The notes: generated by a model from the sequence alone, not told the origin. A stretch of 64,000 nt of DNA from Phenylobacterium hankyongense (GCF_003254505.1 NZ_QFYP01000001.1:2464001-2528000), one strand, 5' to 3'. Counted from the stretch's first letter, positions 46,101 through 55,071 are shown. Made by a program: numbers and translations.

Positions 46101-47405
46101 GTGTCCGGTGGCGGATCGTGGAGCTTTTCCACCTTTTCGCCGGTTTGCAGTCTTACCTGCGCCCCGCGAACCGGCCACAGAGGCCGGCCAGGAACCAGAG
46201 AGCCCGAGGATCTGAGCCCAAAACCCGACATAAGACGCCGCGTCGCCCTGGTCGCGGTCCTGGCCCTTGCGGCCTGCGGCCCGACGGGCCGACCCTCGCT
46301 CACGCCCGGTCAGCAGCGGCTGGCGGGCCACGGGTTGTCGGACGCCGAGCTGGCGCGCGACACCGGCCGGATGGACCCGGCCATGCGCGCCCTGGCCCTT
46401 CGCCACGACCCGGGGCTGCGCCGGTCGGACCCCTGGAACCGCCCTCAGGGCTGGTCCAGCCTCGACATCCGCAAGGTCCCCGACCTCGGCTTCACCCAGG
46501 CGCCGCCGCAGACGGCCGAGGAGGTCAATGCGCTGCGGCCCTTCGCACGCTCGCCGATCCGGCCCATGCGGCCGTTCGTGCTGAAGACCGACGCCGCGGA
46601 TCAGAACCGCGCCCTGCATTGCCTGGCCCAGGCGGTCTACTACGAGGCGGCGCGCGAGCCGACGGCGGGCCAGCAGGCGGTGGCCCAGGTGGTCCTGAAC
46701 CGGGTGCGCCACCCGGCCTATCCGAAGTCGATCTGCGGCGTGGTCTACCAGGGCGCGGCGTTGCCGACCGGCTGCCAGTTCACCTTCACCTGCGACGGGG
46801 CGCTGCGCTGGGCGCCGGAGCCGGCGCTCTGGGATCGGTCGCTGGCGGTGGCGAAGCGCGCGCTCGCCGGCTTCGTGGCCACGGACGTGGGCTCGGCGAC
46901 GCACTACCACGCCAGCTACGTCGCGCCCTACTGGGCGCCGACGCTGGTGAAGATGACCCAGGTGGGGGCGCACATCTTCTACCGCTGGACCGGCCCCTGG
47001 GGCGAGCCGCCGGCCTTCACCGGGCGCTACACCGGTCACGAGTCCGACCTGCCGCCGCAGTTGCTGGCCAGCGCCGACCCGCGCCTGCCGGGCCCGCCGG
47101 TCGAGCGGAAGGTCACCCTGGCGGTGGCCGGCGAGGTCCGCACCTACAAGGTCGCCGATCCGGCGGCCGTGGGCGGCGAACGCACCCGGGTGATCGGCAC
47201 GATCCAGTCGACCCGCCGCCAGCCGACGCCGGAGGAGATCAAGCAGATCAACGCCCGCCTCGCGGCGGTGGAGCAGAAGCTCGACGGCGGATCACCGCCG
47301 CCTGCGACCGGCCCGGCCCCGGCTGCTGCGCCCCTGAAGCCCGCGGCCCTGAAGCCCGCGTCGGCCCCGAAGGCGGAGGATCAGCCGACGAATGCGTCCG
47401 GATAG
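46101..47405 (+). CDS. SleB-type cell wall hydrolase, probable lipoprotein
   Basis: The domain region is clear: QNRALHCLAQAVYYEAAREP, then TAGQQAVAQVVLNRVRHPAY, then TGCQFTFTCDG, matching the SleB/Hydrolase_2 fold with the catalytic Glu in YYEAAREP. It is a paralogue of the gene at 38115-39188. Ahead of it lies a lipoprotein-like signal (RRRVALVAVLALAACGPTGR). The start is uncertain: GTG 46101 gives a long N-terminus, and no ATG, GTG or TTG lies close before the lipobox. The C-terminus is a Pro/Ala/Lys-rich tail. It overlaps the convergent GNAT gene by 25 bases. Confidence 0.84.
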   Translation: MSGGGSWSFSTFSPVCSLTCAPRTGHRGRPGTREPEDLSPKPDIRRRVALVAVLALAACGPTGRPSLTPGQQRLAGHGLSDAELARDTGRMDPAMRALALRHDPGLRRSDPWNRPQGWSSLDIRKVPDLGFTQAPPQTAEEVNALRPFARSPIRPMRPFVLKTDAADQNRALHCLAQAVYYEAAREPTAGQQAVAQVVLNRVRHPAYPKSICGVVYQGAALPTGCQFTFTCDGALRWAPEPALWDRSLAVAKRALAGFVATDVGSATHYHASYVAPYWAPTLVKMTQVGAHIFYRWTGPWGEPPAFTGRYTGHESDLPPQLLASADPRLPGPPVERKVTLAVAGEVRTYKVADPAAVGGERTRVIGTIQSTRRQPTPEEIKQINARLAAVEQKLDGGSPPPATGPAPAAAPLKPAALKPASAPKAEDQPTNASG

Positions 47406-47866
47406 GCGACGCTGACGGGCGCGTCGAAGGCCCCCGGCTCGAGCGCCAGGGCCATGAAGGCGGGCTGGCCGGCGTAGGGCGCCGACACCTGCGCCGCCGC
47501 CGCCGCGGAGAAGCCGAAGCGCGGATAGAAGGCGGGGTCGCCCAGCACCAGCACCCCGTGGGCGCCGAACTCCTTGGCCATCTCCAGCCCGGCGCGCACC
47601 AGCCCTGAGCCGAGGCCGGCCCGCTGCGCCTCCGGCCGCACGGCCAGCGGCGCCAGGGCCGCGAACATCTCGTCGCGGTCGGCCCACAGGCGGCTGAACA
47701 TCACGTGGCCGACCACCTCGCCGGCCTGCTCGGCCACCATCTCGAACAGCGCGTCGCCGTCGGCGCGCAGTCGCGCCACCAGCCTCGCCTCGTCGGCCTG
47801 TCCAAAGGCCGCACTCACGACGGCGTCGATGGCCGCGTGGTCGGCGGGGCGGGCATAGCGGATCAT
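47381..47866 (-). CDS. GNAT family N-acetyltransferase (YhbS-like)
   Basis: A 161-residue GNAT protein. The acetyl-CoA loop is PLAVRPEAQRAGLGSGLVRA; GVLVLGDPAFYPRFGFSAAA is the YhbS-type continuation. The end (QPAFMALALEPGAF) is also typical of this group. Targets for YhbS-like proteins are unknown. The last 25 bases overlap the 3' end of the SleB-type gene on the other strand, both frames being coding there. Confidence 0.88.
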   Translation of the reverse strand: MIRYARPADHAAIDAVVSAAFGQADEARLVARLRADGDALFEMVAEQAGEVVGHVMFSRLWADRDEMFAALAPLAVRPEAQRAGLGSGLVRAGLEMAKEFGAHGVLVLGDPAFYPRFGFSAAAAAQVSAPYAGQPAFMALALEPGAFDAPVSVAYPDAFVG

Positions 47867-47914
47867 GGCGGCGAGCCTAGCCTTCCCGGGCCGCGCGCGG
47901 GAGGGGGAGGGGCG

Positions 47915-48106
47915 CTATGCCTCGAAGGAGCGTTTTTCGGGCTCGACGCGGCCGTAGTCGCCCTCGTTGCGCGAGACCTCCGCGGCCAGCCGCCGCCAGC
48001 CTTCGGCGATGTTCAGATAGACGTCCTTCTCCGCCGGGCTTTCGGCCCGCGCCGCCAGGCGCATGACGGTCTCCGCCTGCGCGAGATATCGCTCACTGTC
48101 CCGCAT
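47915..48106 (-). CDS. Small conserved hypothetical protein
   Basis: A 63-residue protein, almost entirely helical by composition. It begins MRDSERYLAQAETVMRLAAR and continues AEKDVYLNIAEGWRRLAAEV. Short proteins with a RYLxxAE...A..A...Y...A..W..LA pattern are common in alphaproteobacteria. They are often described as hypothetical and may form a helical hairpin. No role is known. A gap of about 100 bases separates it from trxB on the same strand. Confidence 0.72.
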   Translation of the reverse strand: MRDSERYLAQAETVMRLAARAESPAEKDVYLNIAEGWRRLAAEVSRNEGDYGRVEPEKRSFEA

Positions 48107-48204
48107 CCGCGCGCAATCTCCGGCGGCCCAACTTTTAAGGGGCGACGAAGTTTCGTGCTCGCCTCGCGATTAGGCGAAAATGCGGCGCAAGCCTTTGGTG
48201 AAGC

Positions 48205-49218
48205 TTACCAAGTTCCGATTTTTTCGGCCTCTTGATGGCTGATCGGGTGGTGCGCCTTGCGGTGGTCCTCCTCGGCCAGGAACCGCACCGCCTCGAGCGC
48301 CGCCATGCAGCCCATGCCGGCCGCGGTGACCGCCTGGCGATAGACGTCGTCGGTCACGTCGCCCGCCGCATAGACGCCCTCGACGGCGGTGGAGGCCGTG
48401 CCGGCCTTCACCTTCAGATAGCCGGAGGCGTCCATCTCCAGCTGGCCCTTGAACAGCTGCGAGGCCGGCGCGTGGCCGATGGCGATGAACACCCCGTCGC
48501 AGGGCAGCACGGTGGTCACGTCGGTGTCGAGGTCCTTCAGCCGCACGCCGGTGACCCCCATCGGGTCCTCCGCGCCGATCACCTCGTCGATGGCCGCGTT
48601 CCAGATCACCTCGATCTTCGGATTGGCGAACAGCCGCTCCTGCAGGATCTTCTCGGCCCGGAACTCGTCGCGCCGGTGCACGACCGTCACCTTGTCGGCG
48701 AAGTTGGTGAGGAACAGCGCCTCTTCGACCGCGGTGTTGCCGCCGCCGACCACCACCACCTGCTTGCCGCGGTAGAAGAAGCCGTCGCAGGTGGCGCAGG
48801 CCGAGACGCCGAAGCCCTGGAACCTCTGCTCGGACGGCAGGCCCAGCCACTTGGCCTGGGCGCCGGTGGCGATGATCAGGGTCTCGGCCAGCCACACCTG
48901 GCCGCTGTCGCAGACCAGGCGGAAGGGCCGCTTCGAGAGGTCGGCCTCCAGCACGATATCGTTGATGACCTCCGTGCCCACGTGCTCGGCCTGGGCCTGC
49001 ATCTGCTCCATCAGCCAGGGACCCTGAATCACCTCGGCGAAGCCGGGGTAATTCTCCACCTCGGTGGTGATGGTGAGCTGGCCGCCCGGCTGGATCCCCT
49101 GGATCAGCACGGGGTCGAGCAGGGCGCGCGCAGCATAGACGGCGGCGGTGTAGCCGGCGGGGCCGGAGCCCACGATCAGGCAACGAACGGAGCGGGGGGC
49201 GGAACGATCTTCAGGCAT
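48205..49218 (-). CDS. trxB: Thioredoxin-disulfide reductase
   Basis: A 337-residue FAD/NADPH enzyme that keeps thioredoxin reduced. FAD-binding is CLIVGSGPAGYTAAVYAARA, the redox-active site is ACATCDGFF, and NADPH-binding is VVVVGGGNTAVEEALFL. GVYAAGDVTDDVYRQAVTAA contacts the flavin. ATG 49218 is used since it gives the family N-terminus; the frame extends far upstream without sense. The gene is single, divergent from a small membrane-protein gene. Confidence 0.97.
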   Translation of the reverse strand: MPEDRSAPRSVRCLIVGSGPAGYTAAVYAARALLDPVLIQGIQPGGQLTITTEVENYPGFAEVIQGPWLMEQMQAQAEHVGTEVINDIVLEADLSKRPFRLVCDSGQVWLAETLIIATGAQAKWLGLPSEQRFQGFGVSACATCDGFFYRGKQVVVVGGGNTAVEEALFLTNFADKVTVVHRRDEFRAEKILQERLFANPKIEVIWNAAIDEVIGAEDPMGVTGVRLKDLDTDVTTVLPCDGVFIAIGHAPASQLFKGQLEMDASGYLKVKAGTASTAVEGVYAAGDVTDDVYRQAVTAAGMGCMAALEAVRFLAEEDHRKAHHPISHQEAEKIGTW

Positions 49219-49252
49219 CGCCGTAATGTAGGTGCGATTCTGGAGTGGTGCG

Positions 49253-49468
49253 ATGGACGACCATATGAAGCAGCTCGGTATTTGGGCCGGAGTGGGCGCG
49301 GCTCTGGGTGTCGGGGTGGCTTTGGGGCTGGGTCTGAGGATGCTGGCGACGGGCGCGGCGGTCGGCGTCGGGGCCGGCGTGGCCCTGGGCGCGGCCAGCA
49401 GCCTCAAGCGCCGGACGAACGGCCATGCCGGGATGGTCTCCACGCACGAAGCGCCGGCTCTGCACTAG
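49253..49468 (+). CDS. Small membrane protein, function unknown
   Basis: A 71-residue protein from ATG 49253, chosen because GGAG lies nine bases upstream. A Gly/Ala/Val-rich stretch (WAGVGAALGVGVALGLGLRM, then GAAVGVGAGVALGAA) could form one or two membrane helices or a glycine-zipper. The C-terminus is basic then polar (KRRTNGHAGM). It starts 34 bases from the divergent trxB. No family was recognised. Confidence 0.68.
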   Translation: MDDHMKQLGIWAGVGAALGVGVALGLGLRMLATGAAVGVGAGVALGAASSLKRRTNGHAGMVSTHEAPALH

Positions 49469-49513
49469 TTAACGCCCGTTTCAACGGCGGGGCTTAGACT
49501 GGGCGGCAAGCCC

Positions 49514-50587
49514 GTGAGTCCCGCCATGCCTGCACATCCACCCGAGATCGAGATCGCCGGCCGCAAGGTCGGCGCGGCCTATCCGCCGTTCGTAATCTGC
49601 GAGCTCTCCGGCAACCACAACGGCAGCCTGGAGCGGGCGCTGGCGATGATCGATGCGGCCGCGGCCACCGGCTGCGACGCCATCAAGATCCAGACCTACA
49701 CCGCCGACACCATCACCATGGACGTCGACCGGCCGGAGTTCCGCATCGCGGGCGGCCTCTGGGACGGGCGCAGCCTGCACGAGCTCTACCAGGAGGCCCA
49801 GACACCCTACGAATGGCACCCGGCGCTGTTCGAACGGGCGCGGGCGCGCGGCGTGATCCTGTTCTCCAGCCCCTTCGACGAGACCGCAGTGGACCTGCTC
49901 GCGGACCTCGGCGCGCCGGCCTACAAGATCGCCTCCTTCGAAGCGGTGGACCTGCCGCTGATCCGCTACGCCGCGGCCAGGGGCAAGCCGCTGATCATCT
50001 CCACCGGCATGGCCAACCTCGAGGAGATCGAGGCCGCCAAGGCCGCGGCCCTGGAGGCCGGGGCGGCGGGCGTGGTGCTGCTGCACTGCGTCTCCAGCTA
50101 TCCGGCCGCGCTGGAGGACGCCAACGTCCGCACCGTCGCCGACATGGCCGGGCGGTTCGGCTGCCCGGTCGGTCTGTCGGATCACACGCCCGGCACGGCG
50201 GCGGCGGTGGCGGCGATCGCCATGGGCGCCTCGGTGATCGAGAAACACTTCACCCTGGCCCGCGCCGACGGCGGCCCCGACGCCGCCTTCAGCCTGGAGC
50301 CGGACGAGTTCCGCACCCTGGTCGCCGACGGCAAGGCAGCCTGGACCGCGCTCGGCCGCGCCCACTACGACCTGCTGGGCTCGGAACGCGGCAACCGCGC
50401 TTTCCGCCGCTCGCTCTACGTCGCCGCCGACGTCCGGGCCGGCGAGCCGCTCAGCCGCGCCAACGTCCGCTCGATCCGGCCAGGGAACGGCCTGCCGCCG
50501 GCCGACCTCGACGCGGTCCTGGGCCGTCCCGCATCGCGCGACCTGAAGCGCGGCGAGCCGCTTGCCTGGGACATGGTGGGCCGATGA
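49514..50587 (+). CDS. pseI: Pseudaminic acid synthase
   Basis: A 357-residue NeuB-family enzyme. The N-terminal TIM barrel has AYPPFVICELSGNHNGSLER, IKIQTYTADTITMD, ILFSSPFDETAVDLL and VGLSDHTPG, followed by VIEKHFTLAR. The last 60 residues are a SAF (antifreeze-like) domain (RRSLYVAADVRAGEPLSRAN). It condenses 6-deoxy-AltdiNAc with phosphoenolpyruvate to pseudaminic acid. ELSGNHNG and LHELYQEAQTPYEWH favour PseI over sialic acid synthase. GTG 49514 is used; ATG 49526 is also possible. It overlaps pseH by ATGA. Pseudaminic acid commonly decorates flagellin, which fits the flagellar genes in this window. Confidence 0.92.
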   Translation: MSPAMPAHPPEIEIAGRKVGAAYPPFVICELSGNHNGSLERALAMIDAAAATGCDAIKIQTYTADTITMDVDRPEFRIAGGLWDGRSLHELYQEAQTPYEWHPALFERARARGVILFSSPFDETAVDLLADLGAPAYKIASFEAVDLPLIRYAAARGKPLIISTGMANLEEIEAAKAAALEAGAAGVVLLHCVSSYPAALEDANVRTVADMAGRFGCPVGLSDHTPGTAAAVAAIAMGASVIEKHFTLARADGGPDAAFSLEPDEFRTLVADGKAAWTALGRAHYDLLGSERGNRAFRRSLYVAADVRAGEPLSRANVRSIRPGNGLPPADLDAVLGRPASRDLKRGEPLAWDMVGR

Positions 50588-51159
50588 GCGTCCGCCTGCG
50601 CCTTGTGGCGCCCGAGGACAGCGCCCGCCTGCTCGCCTGGCGCAATGCGCCGGAGGTGGCGGCCTACATGTACAGCGACCATGCGATCTCGCAGGCCGAG
50701 CACGACCGCTGGTTCGCCGGCGCGCTGTCGGCCGCGGACCGCCGCTACTGGATGATCGAGATGGACGGCCAGCCGGTCGGCCTGGCCAACCTCGCCCGCA
50801 TCGACCCCGCCGCCCGGCGCTGCGACTGGGCCTACTACCTGGGCGAGGCGTCGACCCGCGGACGCGGCCTGGGTTCGCGCATCGAGTACATCGTCCTGCG
50901 GTACGTGTTCGAGGCCATGGGCTTCAACAAGCTCTGGTGCGAGGTGCTGGTGGAGAACGAGGCGGTGTGGAAGCTGCACCAGTCCTTCGGCTTCGTCCGC
51001 GAGGCCCTGTTCCGCGCGCACGTGTTCAAGGACGGCCGGTTCCAGGATGTCGTGGGCCTCGGCATGCTCCGCACGGACTGGCAGGCCGCCAGGCCCGCCA
51101 TCGAGGCGCGGCTCCGCGACAAGGGCCACGATCCCGAAGCGCTGGAGCCCGCGCCCTAG
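50584..51159 (+). CDS. pseH: PseH-type UDP-amino-sugar N-acetyltransferase
   Basis: A 191-residue GNAT protein. MSVRLRLVAPEDSARLLAWR, then NAPEVAAYMYSDHAIS is the PseH N-terminus. ASTRGRGLGSRIEYIVLRYV binds acetyl-CoA, and FNKLWCEVLVENEAVWKLHQ, then SFGF is the usual ending. PseH acetylates the 4-amino group of UDP-4-amino-4,6-dideoxy-beta-L-AltNAc in pseudaminic acid synthesis. It is coupled to pseI by an ATGA overlap. Its stop overlaps the convergent pseF-like gene by CTAG. Confidence 0.9.
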   Translation: MSVRLRLVAPEDSARLLAWRNAPEVAAYMYSDHAISQAEHDRWFAGALSAADRRYWMIEMDGQPVGLANLARIDPAARRCDWAYYLGEASTRGRGLGSRIEYIVLRYVFEAMGFNKLWCEVLVENEAVWKLHQSFGFVREALFRAHVFKDGRFQDVVGLGMLRTDWQAARPAIEARLRDKGHDPEALEPAP

Positions 51160-51872
51160 ACCCGCCGGTCGCCGCCGTAGGTCGCCAGGTCCGGCCGCGA
51201 CCGTACGAAGGCGCGCACGTCATCCGACGTGAACGCCGGGTTCTTGCCGTAGAGGCCGTCATAGACCGCGGCCACGAACGCGTAGTCGTCGGGGCGGTCC
51301 ACCGTCCAGCGCACCAGGCCCTCGTCCACCGGCGGCTCCAGGCGGGCGATCCGGTAGCGCTCGGGATGGCGCCAGACGCCCCAGGTGACGTGCTCGTGCT
51401 CCTCGGGCGTCGAGGCCTGGGCGGCGGCGCGGCGCAGGGCCGGAGCGGTGATCACCTCCACGTCCTGTCCCTTCGGGAAGCCCAGGGTCTCCAGCCGGTT
51501 CTGCGTGTAGTCGGCCCCGCTTTCCAGGTGCAGGTCGATGGTGCGGTCGATCAGCTGAGGATCGATCAGCGGGCAGTCGCCGGTCAGCCGCACCACGTGC
51601 TCGGCCGGGCTGGCGTCCAGCGCGCCCACGAAGCGGGCGAGCACGTCCTCTAGCGGTCCGCGATGGACGCGGACGCCCTCGCGCAGCAGCACCTCGACGA
51701 GCGGGTCGTCGCCAGGCTCGACGCTGGTCGCCACCACCAGCTGGTCGATCCGCCGCGCCCGGGCGGTGCGCTCCAGCTGCCGCAGGATCATCGGCGCGCC
51801 GGCCAGGGGCAGCAGCACCTTTCCCGGCAGGCGGGTGGAGCTGAGGCGGGCCTGCAGGATGGCGAGGATCAA
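51156..51872 (-). CDS. SpsF/PseF-type cytidylyltransferase
   Basis: A 238-residue nucleotidyltransferase of the SpsF (COG1861) group. MILAILQARLSSTRLPGKVL is the nucleotide-binding start (QARxxSxRxPGK); VVRLTGDCPLIDPQLIDRTI binds metal and CTP, and LGFPKGQDVEVITAPAL contacts sugar. In this position it most likely activates pseudaminic acid to CMP-pseudaminic acid. SpsF-type members replace the classical PseF in several bacteria. It is read opposite to pseI-pseH with a CTAG stop overlap. Confidence 0.85.
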   Translation of the reverse strand: MILAILQARLSSTRLPGKVLLPLAGAPMILRQLERTARARRIDQLVVATSVEPGDDPLVEVLLREGVRVHRGPLEDVLARFVGALDASPAEHVVRLTGDCPLIDPQLIDRTIDLHLESGADYTQNRLETLGFPKGQDVEVITAPALRRAAAQASTPEEHEHVTWGVWRHPERYRIARLEPPVDEGLVRWTVDRPDDYAFVAAVYDGLYGKNPAFTSDDVRAFVRSRPDLATYGGDRRV

Positions 51873-51989
51873 GGGCGGGTCTCCGTCGGCCGATCATAGT
51901 CCTGACCCGGCCGGGGTAAGCGTGGGTTAACGCGAGTCGGGTGTGCTCTCCGCGCGGACGTGGGCGTCCAGCCGATCGGAGGGCCTTGG

Positions 51990-52940
51990 ATGGACATCAT
52001 GACGGAGTCCCGGACGGAGGAGGCCGATGGCCGACTGGCCCGCGCGGTGGTGTCCGACTTCATCCGCAACGGCGCCCACCTGTTCGACGAGCGGGTGGAC
52101 CCGCAGGCCGCAGCCGAGCTGCTGGCCGAGATCCGCGCCACCCGGCGGTTCGACGACAGCCTCTTCCTCTCGCAAGCCGAGTTCGACGCCGACCCGCAGT
52201 ACACCGGCGTCAATCCGAAGCCCGGCCGCAACCTGCTGGAGCGCTTCGAACACCGCCTGGGCTTCGTCGAGCAGGCGCCGCACCTGGTCGAGGCGATCAC
52301 CACCCTGCTGGGGCCCGACTACCGGATCCTCGACAAGAAGGTGGTCTGCGGCGTGCCGGCGCGGTCCGTGCCGCCCTGGCTGCAGGCCCGCATCCTCGGC
52401 AATCCGGTGAACAACCTGGGGGCCTACGTGCGGCCCGAGCACCGGGACGTGACCTATTTCTACGGCATCGACTTCCATCAGGACCTGATCGACTACAAGG
52501 CCCGCGAGGCCGATTTCCTGACCCTCTACGTCTACCTGCATCCGGTCGGCCGCGCCGACGCGCCGCTGTTCCTGCTGGAGGGCAGCCATCGGCTGGGCGG
52601 CTCGGTGTTCCCGCACGAGCTGACGCGCACAGGTCCCGACGCCTGGCTCTACCGCAACGGCCCGTACGGCGAGGTGGCCGTGCGCCAGAGGATGCTCACC
52701 GGCGACGCCGGCTTCGCGGCCATCTGGCACGCCTGCACCCTGCACGGCACCCAGCCCGACGCCGCCGACCACGAGCGGATCTCGCTGCGTTACCTGGTCG
52801 CGCGCGGGGCGGCGAAGACCTCGGCCATCGACACCGTCAACGCCACCCTGGCCGGACCGCTCAGCCTCACCGACACCCGCAAGGACCTGGGCGCGGACGG
52901 CTCGGCGGCGATCCGGCGCAACACGGTCAATCAGGTCTGA
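51990..52940 (+). CDS. PhyH-type Fe(II)/2-oxoglutarate dioxygenase in the pseudaminic acid cluster
   Basis: A 316-residue phytanoyl-CoA-dioxygenase-like protein. The iron triad is visible: H163-x-D165 (IDFHQDLID) and H252 (TLHGTQP); R267 (ISLRYLV) would bind 2-oxoglutarate. The double-stranded beta-helix core surrounds these. ATG 51990 follows GGAGG at eight bases; an ATG at 51999 is less well placed. It is located between the pseF-like gene and pseG, so it could hydroxylate the sugar or a precursor, or it may be unrelated. No pathway step in known pseudaminic acid synthesis needs such an enzyme. Confidence 0.85.
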   Translation: MDIMTESRTEEADGRLARAVVSDFIRNGAHLFDERVDPQAAAELLAEIRATRRFDDSLFLSQAEFDADPQYTGVNPKPGRNLLERFEHRLGFVEQAPHLVEAITTLLGPDYRILDKKVVCGVPARSVPPWLQARILGNPVNNLGAYVRPEHRDVTYFYGIDFHQDLIDYKAREADFLTLYVYLHPVGRADAPLFLLEGSHRLGGSVFPHELTRTGPDAWLYRNGPYGEVAVRQRMLTGDAGFAAIWHACTLHGTQPDAADHERISLRYLVARGAAKTSAIDTVNATLAGPLSLTDTRKDLGADGSAAIRRNTVNQV

Positions 52941-52943
52941 GGC

Positions 52944-53990
52944 TCAGCGCGTCGGCTGGGACGCGCTGTCGCGGATGCGCTGCAGGAACACCGTGGCGAT
53001 GCGGCCGGCCCCCAGGCCGTCGCAGAGCTCGGCGCTACTGACCGCCAGCTGGCGACGCAGGGCGGGATCGATCATCAGCCGGGTCAGGGCGCGGTCGAAC
53101 TGCGGGTCGAAGTCCGGCTGGTCGGCGTCGAGCGCCAGCGCCGCGCCGCGGTCGGCGAGCGCGGCGGCGGCGGCGCGCTGGTTCTCCGCCAGGACGATCA
53201 CCACCGAGGGCAGGCCCAGGGTGCAGCGTTCCCAGGCCGATGAGCCTGAACCGCCGACGGCGATGTCGGCCTCCGCCGTCAGCCGCGCCATGTGCGGGGT
53301 GTCCACGTGGATCGCCAGGCGGGGATCGCGCCGGGCGACCTTCATCAGGCCGGGCAGGCTGGGGGCCTGGTCGCCGAGGACGATGTCGAGGCCGGCGTCG
53401 CCGACCCGCGGGCGCAGCCGCTCCACCACCCGGGCGGTGATGCCGTCCACGTCGGTCAGCCCCATCGAGACCAGGACGCGCTGCACCGGCTCGCCGCGCC
53501 AGGCGAGCGCGGTCTGGCGCAGGGCCGCGAACTCCGGGCGCACCGGCGCGTAGGGAGGGCCCAGCAGCAGGCGCGCGTCGTCGGCGATCAGGCCGTTGTA
53601 ATCCTCCGCCTTGCGGGCGGGGCCGGAGTCGACCACCACGTCGGCGCCGAGCGGACGGTCGGCCAGGTCGTCGATCACCAGCACCGGCCGGCCCTGGCCC
53701 ATCGCCCGGTGGTCCCGCTCGCCCAGGCCGTAGTGGTCGAAGACCACGGCGTCGAAGGCTTCCGCCGCTACGGCGGTGGCGAGGTCGCGGGGCTCGGTGG
53801 AGGCGGCGGCCAGCTGCGCGGCGTCCGGCGCAAAGGCGTCCAGCACGGCGCTCACCGCCGGCGGACCCATGAAGGTGCAGGACGCGCCCTGCGCCGACAG
53901 CGCCCCGGCCAGGGTCAGGGAGCGGATCACGTGGCCGCCACCCACCCGCGGGCCGGCGTCGACGACGAACAGGATTCGAGGTCCGGTCAT
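52944..53990 (-). CDS. pseG: UDP-2,4-diacetamido-2,4,6-trideoxy-beta-L-altropyranose hydrolase
   Basis: A 348-residue GT-B-fold hydrolase. VDAGPRVGGGHVIRSLTLAG is the PseG N-terminal signature with the catalytic His in GGGHVIR. ADIAVGGSGSSAWERCTLGL, then PSVVIVLAENQ forms the UDP-binding part. It removes UDP before the PseI step. It is convergent with the dioxygenase gene (three bases apart). The pathway's first enzymes, PseB and PseC, are not in this window. Confidence 0.92.
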   Translation of the reverse strand: MTGPRILFVVDAGPRVGGGHVIRSLTLAGALSAQGASCTFMGPPAVSAVLDAFAPDAAQLAAASTEPRDLATAVAAEAFDAVVFDHYGLGERDHRAMGQGRPVLVIDDLADRPLGADVVVDSGPARKAEDYNGLIADDARLLLGPPYAPVRPEFAALRQTALAWRGEPVQRVLVSMGLTDVDGITARVVERLRPRVGDAGLDIVLGDQAPSLPGLMKVARRDPRLAIHVDTPHMARLTAEADIAVGGSGSSAWERCTLGLPSVVIVLAENQRAAAAALADRGAALALDADQPDFDPQFDRALTRLMIDPALRRQLAVSSAELCDGLGAGRIATVFLQRIRDSASQPTR

Positions 53991-54090
53991 GGCCGCGGAT
54001 CACCCGCAAACTTGGCCAGATCGGGGCAGGGGATCGCTGCGGGGCTCATCGCCGGGACAAAAGAGCAAGCCGCCCGAAAAGCAAAGGCGC

Positions 54091-55071
54091 CTAATTCCGC
54101 GCGTCGTAGCGGCGCAGCAGCTCCGCCGCCGCGCGGTCGGTCTCGGCGAGGGGCGTATAGTCCCAGCTCTCGAGGCGGCCGGCGAAGGGCCGGGCGCTCC
54201 CGCGCTCGCGCAGGTCGTGGTGGAAGCGGTCGAACTTTTCGCTGCGCCCTTCCAGCGCCAGCACATGCACCGGCTTGCCGGTGGCGGCGGCCTCGGTGGC
54301 CAGGTTGGTGGAGTCCTCGGTCACCAGGATCGCGTCGGCCGCGGCCAGGAAGGCGAAGTAGGGGTTGTCGCCGCGGTCGTCCCAGACGACGCCCGGCAGC
54401 CGCGCCCATTCCGCCCGCAGGATCTCCCGGGCGGCCTGCGGCGTGCGGCGCGTGAAGCTGACCAGCACCGAGCCGCCGGACGCGGTCACGGCTTCGGCGA
54501 CCTCGCGGCCCATCCGCGCCGCACGCTCGGCGGGCAGGCCGAAGGCCTTCGACGCGCCCCCGACGATCACCGCCACCCGCGGCCGGGGCAGGCTCTCGAG
54601 CTTGTCGCGGAAGCGCTCCAGCTCTGCGGCCAGCTGGGCTGGCGACAGGCGGTTGGGCGAGCCGACGATGGGTAGGACGTTCGCCCCGGTCAGGCGGTCA
54701 TGGATCGGTGGTACGACGAGGTCGAAAGCCTTGATCGGCTGGCGCGGGTGCTGGGTCTGCACGACGAAGGTCCGGCCGCCTGACAGCCGCCGCAGGCGCG
54801 TCGAAAGCGGCAGGGTGGCGCGTCCCGCCGCGATCCAGATGTCCGGCCAGGGCGGATGGAGGCCGCTGCCCGGGGTCAGCGTCGCCAGCAGGCCGGGGTT
54901 CAGCCGTGAGGGCAGCCGGCCGAGGCCCCACCTCCAGCCGATGCGCTTTATGACGATCTCGGCCGGCCGCAGGCGCGCAACCGCCTGCGCCAGGCCGTCG
55001 ACCTGCGCCTCGATGCCGGCGCGGCCGTCGGAAACGGCCCAGATGTTCAAGCGAGGCGCGTCAGCCGCCAT
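54091..55071 (-). CDS. ELM1/GtrOC1-family putative glycosyltransferase-like protein
   Basis: A 326-residue protein with the ELM1 family layout. LNIWAVSDGRAGIEAQVDGL opens it; PDIWIAAGRATLPLSTRLRR, VVQTQHPRQPIKAFDLVV, PRVAVIVGGASKAFGL, and ILVTEDSTNLATEAAATGKP, then VHVLALEG follow. The fold resembles GT-B glycosyltransferases. In plants ELM1 acts in mitochondrial fission; bacterial members are probably sugar transferases of the envelope. ATG 55071 is used; GTG 55092 overlaps greA and is an alternative. It is placed downstream of greA and next to pseG. Confidence 0.85.
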   Translation of the reverse strand: MAADAPRLNIWAVSDGRAGIEAQVDGLAQAVARLRPAEIVIKRIGWRWGLGRLPSRLNPGLLATLTPGSGLHPPWPDIWIAAGRATLPLSTRLRRLSGGRTFVVQTQHPRQPIKAFDLVVPPIHDRLTGANVLPIVGSPNRLSPAQLAAELERFRDKLESLPRPRVAVIVGGASKAFGLPAERAARMGREVAEAVTASGGSVLVSFTRRTPQAAREILRAEWARLPGVVWDDRGDNPYFAFLAAADAILVTEDSTNLATEAAATGKPVHVLALEGRSEKFDRFHHDLRERGSARPFAGRLESWDYTPLAETDRAAAELLRRYDARN

